64,000 bases of DNA from the NCBI RefSeq assembly GCF_018446385.1, contig NC_056001.1, positions 8,079,600 through 8,143,599 on the forward strand. Direction: 5' to 3'. Of the stretch, positions 22,821-33,095 are shown one piece after another (position 1 is the first letter of the stretch; each line of letters begins with the position of its first letter). The position numbers and the translations under genes were made by a program. Source of the stretch: Zingiber officinale. Taxonomy: Eukaryota > Streptophyta > Magnoliopsida > Zingiberales > Zingiberaceae. Under the pieces are notes generated by a model. The model was not told the origin of the DNA. It saw only the letters and a list, made by a program, of their open reading frames with translations, and did no database searches.

Positions 22821-23308
22821 TTATTTTGGATCAAATTTATGCTCCAAATCATCTTCGAATCCGTCAAGATCCTCTTGTGCGTCGAAGCTATATCCTCCAT
22901 GGTGAATCTTAATCGTCCCTAGAATAAAGTTTGAGAGTAACCAAAAAGAAAAAATTAACTCTTCATCTTCTTTCTCATCTTTTTCGAATCCGTGATCTTG
23001 ATCTTGCCTTGTCTGTCGCATGAGCGTTGCAAGTACTCCCATCCTGACGATGCTAGACTTTGGAGTTTCAAGGCAACCAATTTCACCTTCATCCTATACG
23101 GAACTTGCTTATAGTAAAAAAAACTACTAACTTTATTAATACAATCAACAAAATTATATGTATATGACATACTAGAAAATTCAGATATATCAACTCGAAA
23201 TCTGAGATTCTCTCGACCATGTACCTCACGATCTTCAAAATTTCGTGTCGTTGCGCCTATGGCCTGTGTACCTGCATGAACCTCCCTCCATATCCGTGGG
23301 GCCGGCAC
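22821..23308 (-). mobile_element. Ty3/gypsy gag fragment (fossil, copy A)
   Basis: On the minus strand, a reading frame resembles the central gag domain of plant Ty3/gypsy elements: FVDCINKVSSFFYY, then VKLVALKLQSLASSGWEYLQ and RQGK. The usual family pattern is a hydrophobic helix, VKLVA-KL, then a Trp and a basic RQGK segment. No LTRs or pol are next to it. It is an old, broken remnant. Confidence 0.65.
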
Positions 23309-23648
23309 TAGGGGGGCCGCTAAGGTAGCGGATCTACCTTTTTTTCAAAATTTCGTGTCGCCGTTGCTATACTCCGAGTTAAATCTATAACTTACCTTTG
23401 TAAATTCTCAACTGTGGTGCTCGGTTTTCTCAATCGGAATCTACTTATTGTTGCGACGGTGACCACAACCATGACGATCTTCTATTGGATTTGACGTTTG
23501 ACTTTCTCAATCTAAATCTGTCAACTCTAATAACAACTAACACATGACAGAATAACAATTATCTTCCGTTCTGACAAAAAAAGATGAAATTGGGAAAATA
23601 CCAGGAGAAAAATTATCAAAAATATTTTAAAAATATCTTAAATTATTA

Positions 23649-23989
23649 AAAATATCTTAAATATAAAAAAATAAAAATTATTAAAATAATATTAATAATA
23701 ATCAATCCTACCAAGGCTGTGTGCGGAGGTGGCTTCGGAAGCGATCTATCTTGGCAAGGGTGCAACATATGTTTATGCATGAACTACAATTTCTTTATAA
23801 TTTTTTCGAGTGAAAAAAAAAACAAAGGACGGTAACAACCGTCCCTCATTCAATAATAAATAAACTCGGCGACTGCCAAATTCTTTAACTCTCTACTCCT
23901 GTTCTGCCCAGTTTTTTTTATAAAAGAAAATTTGCAAAACTACATACAAAATTCTAGCATTTATATATAATTTTTTTATTTTTTATCTC
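23649..23989. other. intergenic at the edge of the unduplicated block
   Basis: Nothing recognised. AT-rich sequence whose copy B equivalent would lie beyond the window. Confidence 0.5.
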
Positions 23990-25165
23990 TCATTTGTACT
24001 AGGAATCAGAATCAGAATAGGAATGAGTATGAGCTTAGGTATCATTCTTAAAAATAATATTTGGTTAGTTTAATATTTTTAATCGAAATTAACCTAAATT
24101 TTCTTTTTTACCCTTAGAGTAAAATAAAAGAAAAAATTATATGGAAGAGAAAGTTGAATGTGAGAAAAACATATGATGAGAGAGAAAGTGTGATGAGAGA
24201 AAAAGTGTGATGGGAAAAAAATGAAAAGAGGGAAAGTGTGATGAAAGAAAATAAGGAGAGAGAGCGTGATAGGAGAGATTGAGAAAAGAAAAAGTATGAT
24301 GAGAAAGAAAGTGTGTTGAGAGAGAAAGAGTAATGGGAAAAAATGAAGAGAGAGAAAGTCTGATAAAAGAAAATGAGAGATTGAGGAGAAAAAGTATAAT
24401 GGGAAAAAATGAAGAGGAAAAGTGTGATAAGATAAAATGAAGAGAGAGAGTGTGATGGAAGAGAATGAATAGAGAGAAAGTGTGATGAGAGAAAATATAT
24501 AGAGAGAGAGTATGGTAAGAAAGATTGAGGAGAGAAAAAGTATGCTGAAAGAGAAAGTATGATGAAAAATAAGGAGAGAATGAAGAGAGAGTGTATGATG
24601 AGAAATAATATATATAGAGAAAAATGATTTAGAATGTGTAATGAGAGAGAATGAGGAGAGCGAGTGTGATGAAAGAGAATGAAAAGAGAGAAAATATGAT
24701 GAGATAAAATATGGAGAGAGAGTATGGTAAGAGAAATTGAGAAGAGAGAAAGTATGATGAAAAAATGAGGAGAAAATGAATAGAGAAAAAATAATGAGAG
24801 AGTGTATGTGTGATGAGAGAGAATACAGAGAGAAAATGATAAAGAATGTGTGATGAGAGAGAATGAGGAGAGAGAAAGTATGTTGAGAGAGGAAATGTGA
24901 TGATAAAATGAGGAGAGAGGAAGTATGATGAGAGAGAACAGGGAGAGAGTGAAATGAAAGAAAAATTGAACAAATATACTAAGAGTATTTTCGTCCAAAA
25001 CTTAATTCTTATTCTCATTCCATCAAAACCCAATAGAGGGGTGGGTTTCATCTATACCCAAATTTTTGGGTTTCATTCCAAAATCTTGATTTCATTTCCA
25101 TCAACCAAATACAAGGTTTGAGAATGAATCCATTCCCTCATTCTCAAACCTCTAAACCAAACGTC
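23990..25165. repeat. non-autonomous element-like block with internal purine-rich minisatellite
   Basis: The flanks look like imperfect inverted arms: the left side has ggaatgagtatgag and atttggtta, and the right side has cctcattctcaaacc and aaccaaacg. Between them, 24,115-24,965 is a long purine-rich array of variants of gtgtgatgagagagaatgag, with units about 30-60 bp. The minus strand is open for 294 codons, a Ser/Leu/His/Phe-rich frame that is a product of the composition. I could not confirm a target duplication. Confidence 0.5.
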
Positions 25166-25312
25166 ACCTAATTAAACTGACACTGTTCTATCACAAAGTT
25201 GATGTGTGTGAACAGCTGGGTCAACCTTGATACTAGAACCAGTATTTTTTCTTTGTACTATAACCACTCTTATTCTTCGCTCATTTCCTTGGGATAACTT
25301 GCCCCGAGCTAG

Positions 25313-28300
25313 GATGTAAATCCGACCATAGGCTGTGTCTGAATCGGATCTGGTCTAGACTTGTAACTGGGTCAACGAATCAAGTATCTATTGACCTGGT
25401 TTTGGATCAGAAATTGTAACCATTCCAGCCTAGAAAAATTGTCGAAACAATGGTTAATAGCCAATTTAGCCCGTCGGTTCAAGTTTTATTTTATTTTTTG
25501 TTTCTTTCTTTTAATGTTGGAACCGACGGGTTCCAACTATTAGAACCAATGGTGTTCTGGCCGTTGGAGTTTTTTGTTTTTTTGTTTTTGACAGTTGACA
25601 TTATTTGATCGTTATTGATAGCTATGATTTAATATTTATTCCTCTCCAACCTCTATAAATAGGAAGCTTATTTCATTGTTTCCACACATATATATCTTCT
25701 TTATTCTCATTTTCAACTCTGCAATCTCCATACACTTTGAACTCCAATTCCATGTTTTGATTATAATGGAAAGAGGCCGAGTGTGAGGAGGTTCATCATC
25801 TTAATCTCGGAAGGGGGAAGTACATAGTGAATCCAATCCGAATGAGCTCAACGTTCAATCCACTGATGAAAAGATCGAGCAACTTCCAACACTTGAAACA
25901 CCAGTACTACCAATACAATTACTTCTAGGGTTTAGAAAGTTTCTTTTTTAAAATTTTCTATTTTTTTAAACATTTTGAAAATATCACTCTTTCATTGAAA
26001 GAATTACATGCAAAATGTAATGACTGCAGTGCTTCCTATGAATTTTAAATCAGCGACGATTATGAGTTATTGAAACTACATGTAGAAATGAAGTACTTGA
26101 TGGAATATGAAATTAACTGTTCTCAATCACAATTATTTAGATTTCCTACTAGTGAAAGTATTGATTTTGTTTTTTTTTATATTTTGATAATAAATTTTAA
26201 AATTATTTGCTAGATTTATTTCAGTAGAACATCTTTAATTTGTTTCCGTATAATATCTTTTATTCACTTATGAAAATTTTTATAAAGAAACTCTTAATCT
26301 ATTAAAAGTATTACTAAAATTACGCTTACTTGTATAATTAAAACATTAAAAAAATAAGGAAAAAATTTATTGAAGAATTTAGTAAATTAATGAATAAAGT
26401 TTTTTTATGTTATGATATTTGGAGTGGTACAAATATATTCATATGTGAGTACTTATTATTTGATCGATAACTTTTGGAATATTCGAAAAAAATTATTAGA
26501 GTTTTTGATGAATCATATGATGCTCACAACATCTTACAATTATTATGTTAAATTTTAAAAAAATATGAGTTAATTTATAAAATATTTTCAATATAATTTT
26601 AAAATGCTAGTTCTATTATCGCTAGTATTTTATTATTTGTGGTTTATTTTTCCATATTCATTTTGTTTTAGAAAGTAATATTAAATCAATTAGATTATTT
26701 CTTATTTAGGGTTGCATTCCTCCATAATAAAATAATAGAGAAAATTTTGTAAAAATAATAGAATGAAACTTAAAAAAAAATTCTAATTTAACATATTATT
26801 TGTTGCCAGATTCATTCAATGTCAAAAATTATTATATTTATTTTTTCATAAAATATTAATAATACTAATATATATATTAATCTTCACTAAATTATTATAT
26901 TTTAAAAATATTTAATTATACAACCGAAATTTTTATTATCTTATTTTTCATTTGGTTTTAGATTTTTTTTTTATAATATTAGTTTTAAATGAAAATAGTA
27001 ATAAGGAAGTTTTATTTCCTTGTATATTAGTAATAAAAAATAAAATAGGAAAAATATTTTTTCCATATTCTTAACATTTATTTAGTTACATGTACTTTAA
27101 ACCCTAAATAATAATATTATATATAATATTAGAAATTATTTATACTATATTTATAAAAAAAAATATAGTATAAAATATAAATACAAACTAATATTTTTAA
27201 AACTTAAAAAAAACTTTATTAAAAGAATGATACGAGAATTATTTTATGGTTTTTTTAATTTTAATGAAGCTCAAAGCAAAGTTTGATAAGTGATGGTCAT
27301 CAAAAACTCAAAGTATTCTCATTGACAAAAAAAAAAATTAACTTATCCAATATTACTAATTATCGTGAAATAAACGTTCAAGCTCAAATATTAATCGACG
27401 ATTGAACCAGAGCCGAATAAAAAAAAACAAAGAATACAACCTTCAGATGACGAAGTTGAAAAATTTAATACCAAATGAATAAATACTACAGGAATAGAAA
27501 ATGAAAAAATAACGTCAATTTATAAGATAAAGGGGTAAAAGATAAAAGAATTATGTGAATTTTAATTCCTCTATATTTCCGAGATACGTATACTGTTAGG
27601 ATCCTTCGTACGGCTAGAGAGGGGGGTGTGAATAGCCGACCCCAATCTTTCGCGTTTCTTCCTACGATTAGGTTAGTGCAGCGGAAATACAACGTAGAAA
27701 GAAAACAGGAGAAGAAAGACAAACCATATAACGAGGTTCGGAGATGAACTCCTACTCCTCGGCGTGTCCGTAAGGTGGACGAAGCCTACCAATCCGTCGG
27801 TGGATGAGTCCCCGGAAACCCGGCTAATAGATACTCCTTGTGGGTGGAGAAACCTCACCACAATTTTTACAACAGCAATAGGAGTACAAATAGGAACAAG
27901 AAAACAAGAACAGAAATGTAAACAACACTTGCTTGCCTTCTTGAAGTCACAGTGAAGCGGCAACTTCTCGGATCAAGCCTAGCTAGAAAACCCGCAACAG
28001 AAGCTCGCACGAAGCTTTAGCACCAACGAGCTCAACAAAGCTCGGCGGAAGAAGAAGCGAAGCTTGAGAGAGAGAACTTCGGAAGGAAGAAGAAGTAGGC
28101 GAAGGAGAGATTTTCACCAAGTCCAGCCCTCTTTTATACTGCGAAGAAGAAGCGGAGAACTGGCGTTGCTCTGCGGCTAGAACTGAACCGATCGAGCCTG
28201 ATCGGTGCTGGCTTTCTGTCGGTCCCAGGCCGTCGGAAAACTTCACGAGAGTTGCCCAACTCTCTGTGCAGAATCGATCGGTCCTGGCCGATCAACGTAT

Positions 28301-29545
28301 CTTGATCATCCCGCCGTCGGTAAGCCTGACCTTACATTTGTTATCCGATCGGTCACGGACCTATCGGATACACAACGTATCAGATCGGTCTGCGAGGCCG
28401 ATCCGAGCAATTTTGCCCAAGCCAAGTCCCAAACCTTCGAACCAATATCCGGTCAACCTTGACCTATTGGTACTTCATCCCTAGCATCTGGTCACTCCCT
28501 TGACTGCTAGAATTCCTCGCCATGTCCGGTCAATCCTTTGACCTACTTGGACTTTCCTCGACACGGATGTCCGTCGTCCTTGATCTATCTGGATTTTCCT
28601 TCCCTGACACTCACCGGGACTTTCCACACTGCCTAACATCCCGTTAGGACTTTCTCTGCTTCACTCACTGGGACTTTCCAACTACCTAACATCCAGGTTA
28701 GGACTTTCCCCGCTGGCTTCACTCACGGGACTTTTCCATCTCTTAACATCCAGTTAGGACTTTCTCACGCTTCACTCAGGACTTTCCAACTAACATCCAG
28801 TTAGGACTTTCCCTTTCACCTTCATCAGGACTTTTCCACACTGCCTAACATCCCAGTTAGGACTTTCCCACTGCCTGACTTCACTCACCAGGACTTTTCC
28901 ACACTGCCTAACATCCCAGTTAGGACTTTCCCACTGCCTGGTTTCACTCACCAGGACTTTCTACCTGCCTAACATCCCAGTTAGGTCTTTCCCTTGTGCC
29001 AAGCTCCCTGCTTGGACTTCTCCGTGCCAAGTCTCCACACTTGGACTTCTCGCGAATCAAGTCAACCAGGTCAACCTTGACCTAAGGTTGCACCTACAAT
29101 CTCCCAAACACCTATTCTTGTCAAACATCAAGAATAGAACTCTCTCACGAGTGTCAAACATCAACATGCAACTCAACTAGGTCAACCTTGACCTAAGGTT
29201 CCACCGACAATCTTCCCAAGTCAAACATCAAAATACAACTCGAGTCAAGTCACCTCGAGTCGGGTCAACCAGGTCAACCTTGACCTAAGATTGCACCAAC
29301 ATATACAACATAAACGAGTGAAAATCTTTTTTATGAATTTATACTTTTATTTTTTTAATATAATAATTTTAAACTATGATAAACCGTCTAGAAATCTTGA
29401 ACTATAATAGCCCTGAACAGTTAAGGGTTGATCTCAAGAACTGTTGAATCAACGATTTTGAACCGTCAAGTCAGTAATTTTGAATCATCTATTCCTAACT
29501 GAACCGATGATTCTAAACGAAACAATTCTAAGCACCCTACAATCT
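25313..29545 (+). mobile_element. decayed hAT element, split by a solo LTR
   Basis: A plus-strand relic related to the hAT element of the duplication. The left edge has TAGGATGTAAATCCGACC. Transposase traces include EFSKLMNKVFLCYDIWS (near 26,380-26,430), RVFDESYDAHNILQLLC (near 26,495-26,550) and a QAQ-LIDD-TRAE segment near 27,380-27,415 that matches the C-terminal end of the family. These align with EFSKLDNKVSLCSDIWS and RVFDESHNAHNIAQLLC of the better-preserved element. Stops and frameshifts are dense throughout. The right part continues after the solo LTR (29,302 to about 29,545) with gaaccg-type subterminal repeats. I could not find a convincing target duplication. Confidence 0.65.
27594..29301. 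mobile_element. solo LTR with 5-bp target duplication (fossil)
   Basis: A 1,708-bp block starting TGTTAGGATCC and ending CACCAACA, flanked on both sides by TATAC (27,589-27,593 and 29,302-29,306). TG...CA ends with a 5-bp duplication define an LTR, and the absence of internal coding sequence makes it a solo LTR left by recombination between two LTRs. Inside, about 28,590-29,000, is a tandem array of about 60-bp units built on AACATCCCAGTTAGGAC and TCACCAGGACTTTTCC. It is inserted in the older hAT relic. Superfamily is not determined. Confidence 0.8.
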
Positions 29546-29863
29546 CCCAAATATTCACAGTTCAATATTCAACTACCACGCACTGCAAGACATTTTTCTC
29601 CTCCATTGAAATGACAAAATCACAAAATTGAGATGTTGGTTGAACCACTAGACCGCCCGTTGCAATTTCAAATTAATAACATGACAAATAGAGATCGTAA
29701 CTATCGAAACATTCACCAAAGAAGCTCCAAAGATCATTCCAATAGATGAAGTCCTCCACAAATTGTCCATATTGATCAATGCCGAACAACAACAGCCCAT
29801 CAACCATAACGGAAATATAGTCTAGATCAAATAAGTACGGCATCGAAGAAAGTCAACCATCTT
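29546..29863. other. 3' flank of the eL39 gene
   Basis: Mostly AT-rich, probably the 3' UTR and terminator region of the minus-strand eL39 gene. No other feature recognised. Confidence 0.5.
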
Positions 29864-30184
29864 CTAAAACCCTAGCTTTGTGCGACGCCAGTGCCTGCGC
29901 TTGGCGTTATACCTATTAATGATGTAAAAAAACAGGAAGATTATGAAGAACTGGAAGTTAAGACAATCAAAATAACGAGAAGTGACGGAAAACGAGGAAC
30001 CTGATGGTGTTGTCAGTCCTCAAGCGGATCCAGTGGGGGATCGGGCGGTTCTGGCGCATCTTCTTAGCTAGCTTCTGCTTAATCTTGAACGTCTTATGTG
30101 ACGGCTGAAATATCAAAAAGGTAAACGATACAAACCAAGCATGTACATCCATGAAATTAAAAGGAGGGGGGAATTGCATACCAT
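29864..30184 (-). CDS. RPL39: ribosomal protein eL39 (60S), 51 aa
   Basis: Three exons on the minus strand: 30,182-30,184 (the ATG alone), 30,001-30,104 and 29,864-29,912, joined by GT-AG introns of 77 and 88 nt, closing to 52 codons including TAG. The protein starts [16 protein letters not shown], continues [16 protein letters not shown], and ends [15 protein letters not shown], the invariant C-terminus of eL39; 51 residues is the usual family length. eL39 lies in the nascent-peptide exit tunnel of the cytosolic large subunit. The intron directly after the start codon is the usual plant arrangement and hides the gene from ORF callers. Upstream are a telo box and a GGCCCATTA element typical of ribosomal protein genes. 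It looks intact and lies outside the duplication as seen in this window. Confidence 0.95.
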
Positions 30185-30229
30185 CTTCGCGGAATCCTCC
30201 CAACTCTCTGTCCTCCAAGCCCGCGGCGC

Positions 30230-30334
30230 AAACCCTAAACCGAAGAAATGACCCGATGCGATTATATGGAAGAATTTGGGAACGTCTGGTCCTTTAAAGA
30301 CTGCCCTGATTATTTTTGCTACTTCGGCCCATTA
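30230..30334 (-). promoter_or_regulatory. eL39 promoter elements: telo box and site II-like motif
   Basis: AAACCCTAA at 30,230-30,238 and GGCCCATTA at 30,326-30,334, both written on the + strand. Telo box plus site II / UP1-type GGCCCA motifs are the recognised pair that co-ordinates plant ribosomal protein gene expression in dividing cells. They lie 46 and 142 bp upstream of the eL39 start codon. Confidence 0.7.
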
Positions 30335-30928
30335 ATTAAGTCCACGGGTGATATTTGATTAATCATTGCGTCATATTTCCTCAAGTGTGTGTGATAAATT
30401 ATAAGAACTATTTATATAATCATCTTTCTGAATGAATGTTTATGAAAAAAATGGATCAATTTTCACAAATATTGATTATCTTTCCAGTTTACATGCATGA
30501 ATTATAAAAAATAATAGCGAGGTTTTGTTGCGAAGGTAAGAGATGGAACGAGCTCCCTAATCTTATCTTGAATATATTATATCGGGAGAATTTAAAAATT
30601 TTATGATATTAGTTCATCTATGCTTTATTGATTTATTCGAGTAGCGAGTAGCGAGTAGCGAGTAAGATAAAATATTTTCATGAACAAGATTAATTAGCGA
30701 TTAATCCGATAATAAAAGTGAGATATTTGAATTACCAAATAAAAAATAAATATTTTCTAAATTTAATCTCATCAGCAAAGTTCTCATAGCAATTTATAAA
30801 TACGATTTGCAGGAATATTAAAGGCATAACTGTTTTTTCAAAAAATACATTATTAAAAAATAGTTTTTAAAATTTGGTAATGCTGCCAACGCTTCTTGTG
30901 CGACATTGAGTAAAATCCGACGTGAATA
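30335..30928. other. intergenic, AT-rich
   Basis: Upstream flank of eL39. It contains a short triplication of gagtagc near 30,640-30,662. No gene recognised. Confidence 0.5.
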
Positions 30929-31206
30929 ATCTGACATAATCAAAATTTAATTTTTTTAATCATTCTTTTATTTACATGCAATAATTTTTCTCTCTTTTCT
31001 TTTAAATTAAAACCAACACCAACTGAGATCATCACTAACACTATTAGTGGTGGTTTTTAAAGACCAGCGCTGGTGCTGGTTTATACAACCATCACCATTT
31101 TACATGCAAAAAAGAGAAAATAAGTGCATGCATGAACGAGAGAGAAAAGTGTTACATAGAGCTAAGAGATAAAAATAATAATAATAAGTTTGGACTATGT
31201 CAAATT
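30929..31206. mobile_element. foldback / MITE-like element
   Basis: Long imperfect inverted arms. The left arm starts ATCTGACATAATCAAAATTT and the right arm, read on the other strand, ATTTGACATAGTCCAAACTT. Further in, catgcaataatttttctctc pairs with catgcacttattttctc, and AAACCAACACCAAC pairs with AAACCAGCACCAGC around the centre. The arms cover nearly the whole length, as in foldback MITEs. Family and target duplication are not resolved. Confidence 0.5.
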
Positions 31207-31499
31207 AACCATGTATGCTGGTGCTTATATAAGGGTATGTAGAGTATCAAATTATATACAGAGAAAGAGTTTTGATATGCTCACATGACGCCGCACATCT
31301 AGTGTGCACCTAAATTTTTTTTCAATTTGATTTTTTTTACTTAATACTATAACCCAAATCCTAAACAAAATTTGAGTGGGATAACCAAAAACTAAAAAAA
31401 ATAAATAATAAATAAATAAATAATCAATTACACTATGTACTCCGAATATATATATATATATATAAAATTTATTTTGAAAGAACAACTTACATTATTTTG
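31207..31499. other. AT-rich intergenic
   Basis: Simple repeats only: (AAT/AAAT)-type runs near 31,400 and an (AT)n run near 31,450. No gene. Confidence 0.5.
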
Positions 31500-32560
31500 A
31501 TCATTCTATGTCATTAACTTTATCTCTTAATATATCATCATCTATATTTAAATAAATTATATCTTGTTTTATCGTTGTTAGTCAAGTTTTTTTCCTCTTA
31601 CTCACTTGATGTACATATTTTTCATAGCTTCACATGGCCTAACCGGAATATTTATTGGTCATCTAAGTACATGTTCGTACCATCTTAAATATGTCTCTCG
31701 GAGATTTTCCTTAATAGATGAACTTCGACTTTCTCTTTAATGTTTATTTCTTATTCTAGTTATTCTCGTTATGTTCACACATTTACCTTAACATTCTCAT
31801 CTCTACAATTCTTAATTTATACTTATGTGTTCGAGTCATAACTTAACATTTAACATCTAAAATATAGTTAGGCTTAGCCGTTGTTTTATAGAACTTTATG
31901 TTAAAATTTAGAGGTATTTTATGATCACATTAAACATTTGACGTCATCCTTCATTTCAACTATTATACTTTGTATTCTATGTAAAACAACTATCTCAATT
32001 CCTCCGTCTTTTTACAAAAATGATCTTAAATACATAAACATATCAGTTCCAGACAATTTGTCATCTACTATCTTAACAATTATCTCATTACGTCTAATAT
32101 TGTTAAAGTTAAATTTCATATATTCTATTTTTATTTATTAAACCTAAATCTTTCACTTCTAGTATTTTCTGTCAAAATTTTAGTTTAGCATTTACTTCTT
32201 CATATGTTTTATTTATCAAAATAATATCATTCAAAAATAACATATATCACGTACTATATTTTGAATGTGTCCAATAAATTTGTTCATGATTAATATAAAA
32301 AAATGGAGACTTACAATTAATCATTGATGTAATCATCTTTATTAGAAATACTTTAATTAATCCACCTAAAATCTTCATTCTTGCTGTTATATTCTCATAA
32401 ATATCCTTAATTAATTCAATATATACTATGCTAACACATCTATTTTTTAAAATTATCTACCTCATAAATTTTTCCATATTTTATAAAAGAAAATCTACCT
32501 TCATTGATAAACTATTTTTTTATTATTTTTAATAACATAATAAATAATTTTACAAGTTAT
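31500..32560 (-). mobile_element. RTE-type LINE relic
   Basis: On the minus strand, decayed reverse-transcriptase sequence of an RTE-clade LINE. Near 31,770-31,800 it reads VEMRMLR-MCEH, matching the conserved AEMRMLRWMCGHTR of this family, followed by a KSPRDIFKMVRTCT-like stretch (31,670-31,715). The segment CGAACACATAAGTATAA (near 31,815-31,830) lies just upstream. Stops and frameshifts are frequent, so the copy is old. The 5' end is missing and no target duplication was identified. Confidence 0.6.
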
Positions 32561-33095
32561 TCAACATTTTATTTCCCTAATCTCTATCAAAATATTATTT
32601 GGTCAAACAATTATTCCTATCTTACATTCTATTTGAAATTTATTCTATTAATAAAAATATAAATCATTTAAAAAATTAATAAAAACACCTTAACCATCGC
32701 TCTCAGTTCCATGCCTTTTCAAGTAAAGTGCGTACAAAGAATATTATATTCGATATTGATTAGCAATAATTTGTAAAAATATATTTTTTTTGGAATAGCA
32801 GATGTTTTTAAAACAAATAATTTTTTCAAAAAAAATATTCATGAAAACTAAAAAAATAAAAATTTATTTGGGTCAGTGATCACAGCATACAGATGTCATG
32901 TATCAGCAAAGTTGGCAACAGAATCAGTAAATAAAATGTTGATTAAATCACCCCTCTGTGACTCTACTCAACATTGATTTCCATTTACATGCTTTGAAGT
33001 CTTAATGAGCACAAAAACAAAAAACAAAAAAAACAAAAAAAGATAGAGTCACATTTACCATGTACCTGTTGGATGTTCTGACCATTTCGCATTAT
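32561..33095. other. AT-rich intergenic and 3' flank of the PRAT gene
   Basis: No gene recognised. The last 100-150 bp probably hold the 3' UTR of the minus-strand PRAT gene. Confidence 0.5.

Larger units (their letters stand above)
5058..23648 (+). repeat. direct segmental duplication, copy A
   Basis: This stretch recurs in the same orientation at about 45,560-64,000. The offset is 40,504 in the retrotransposon part, exactly 40,487 from about 6,670 to 18,950, about 40,431 inside the hAT element, and 40,352 after it, so indels are confined to the mobile elements. It contains the Tat 3' end, MIR396, a small gene, the PB1/Raf-like gene, the hAT element and a gag relic. Its right end here is set only by where copy B leaves the window, so the true duplication may be longer. 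Confidence 0.95.

Noticed and set aside
22821-23042. Acidic minus-strand frame as a host gene
   Set aside because: It directly follows gag-like sequence on the same strand and fits better as part of that retrotransposon relic.
24114-24998. 294-codon minus-strand frame rich in Ser, Leu, His and Phe
   Set aside because: It is the translation of a purine-rich minisatellite, with no domain and repeat-driven composition.
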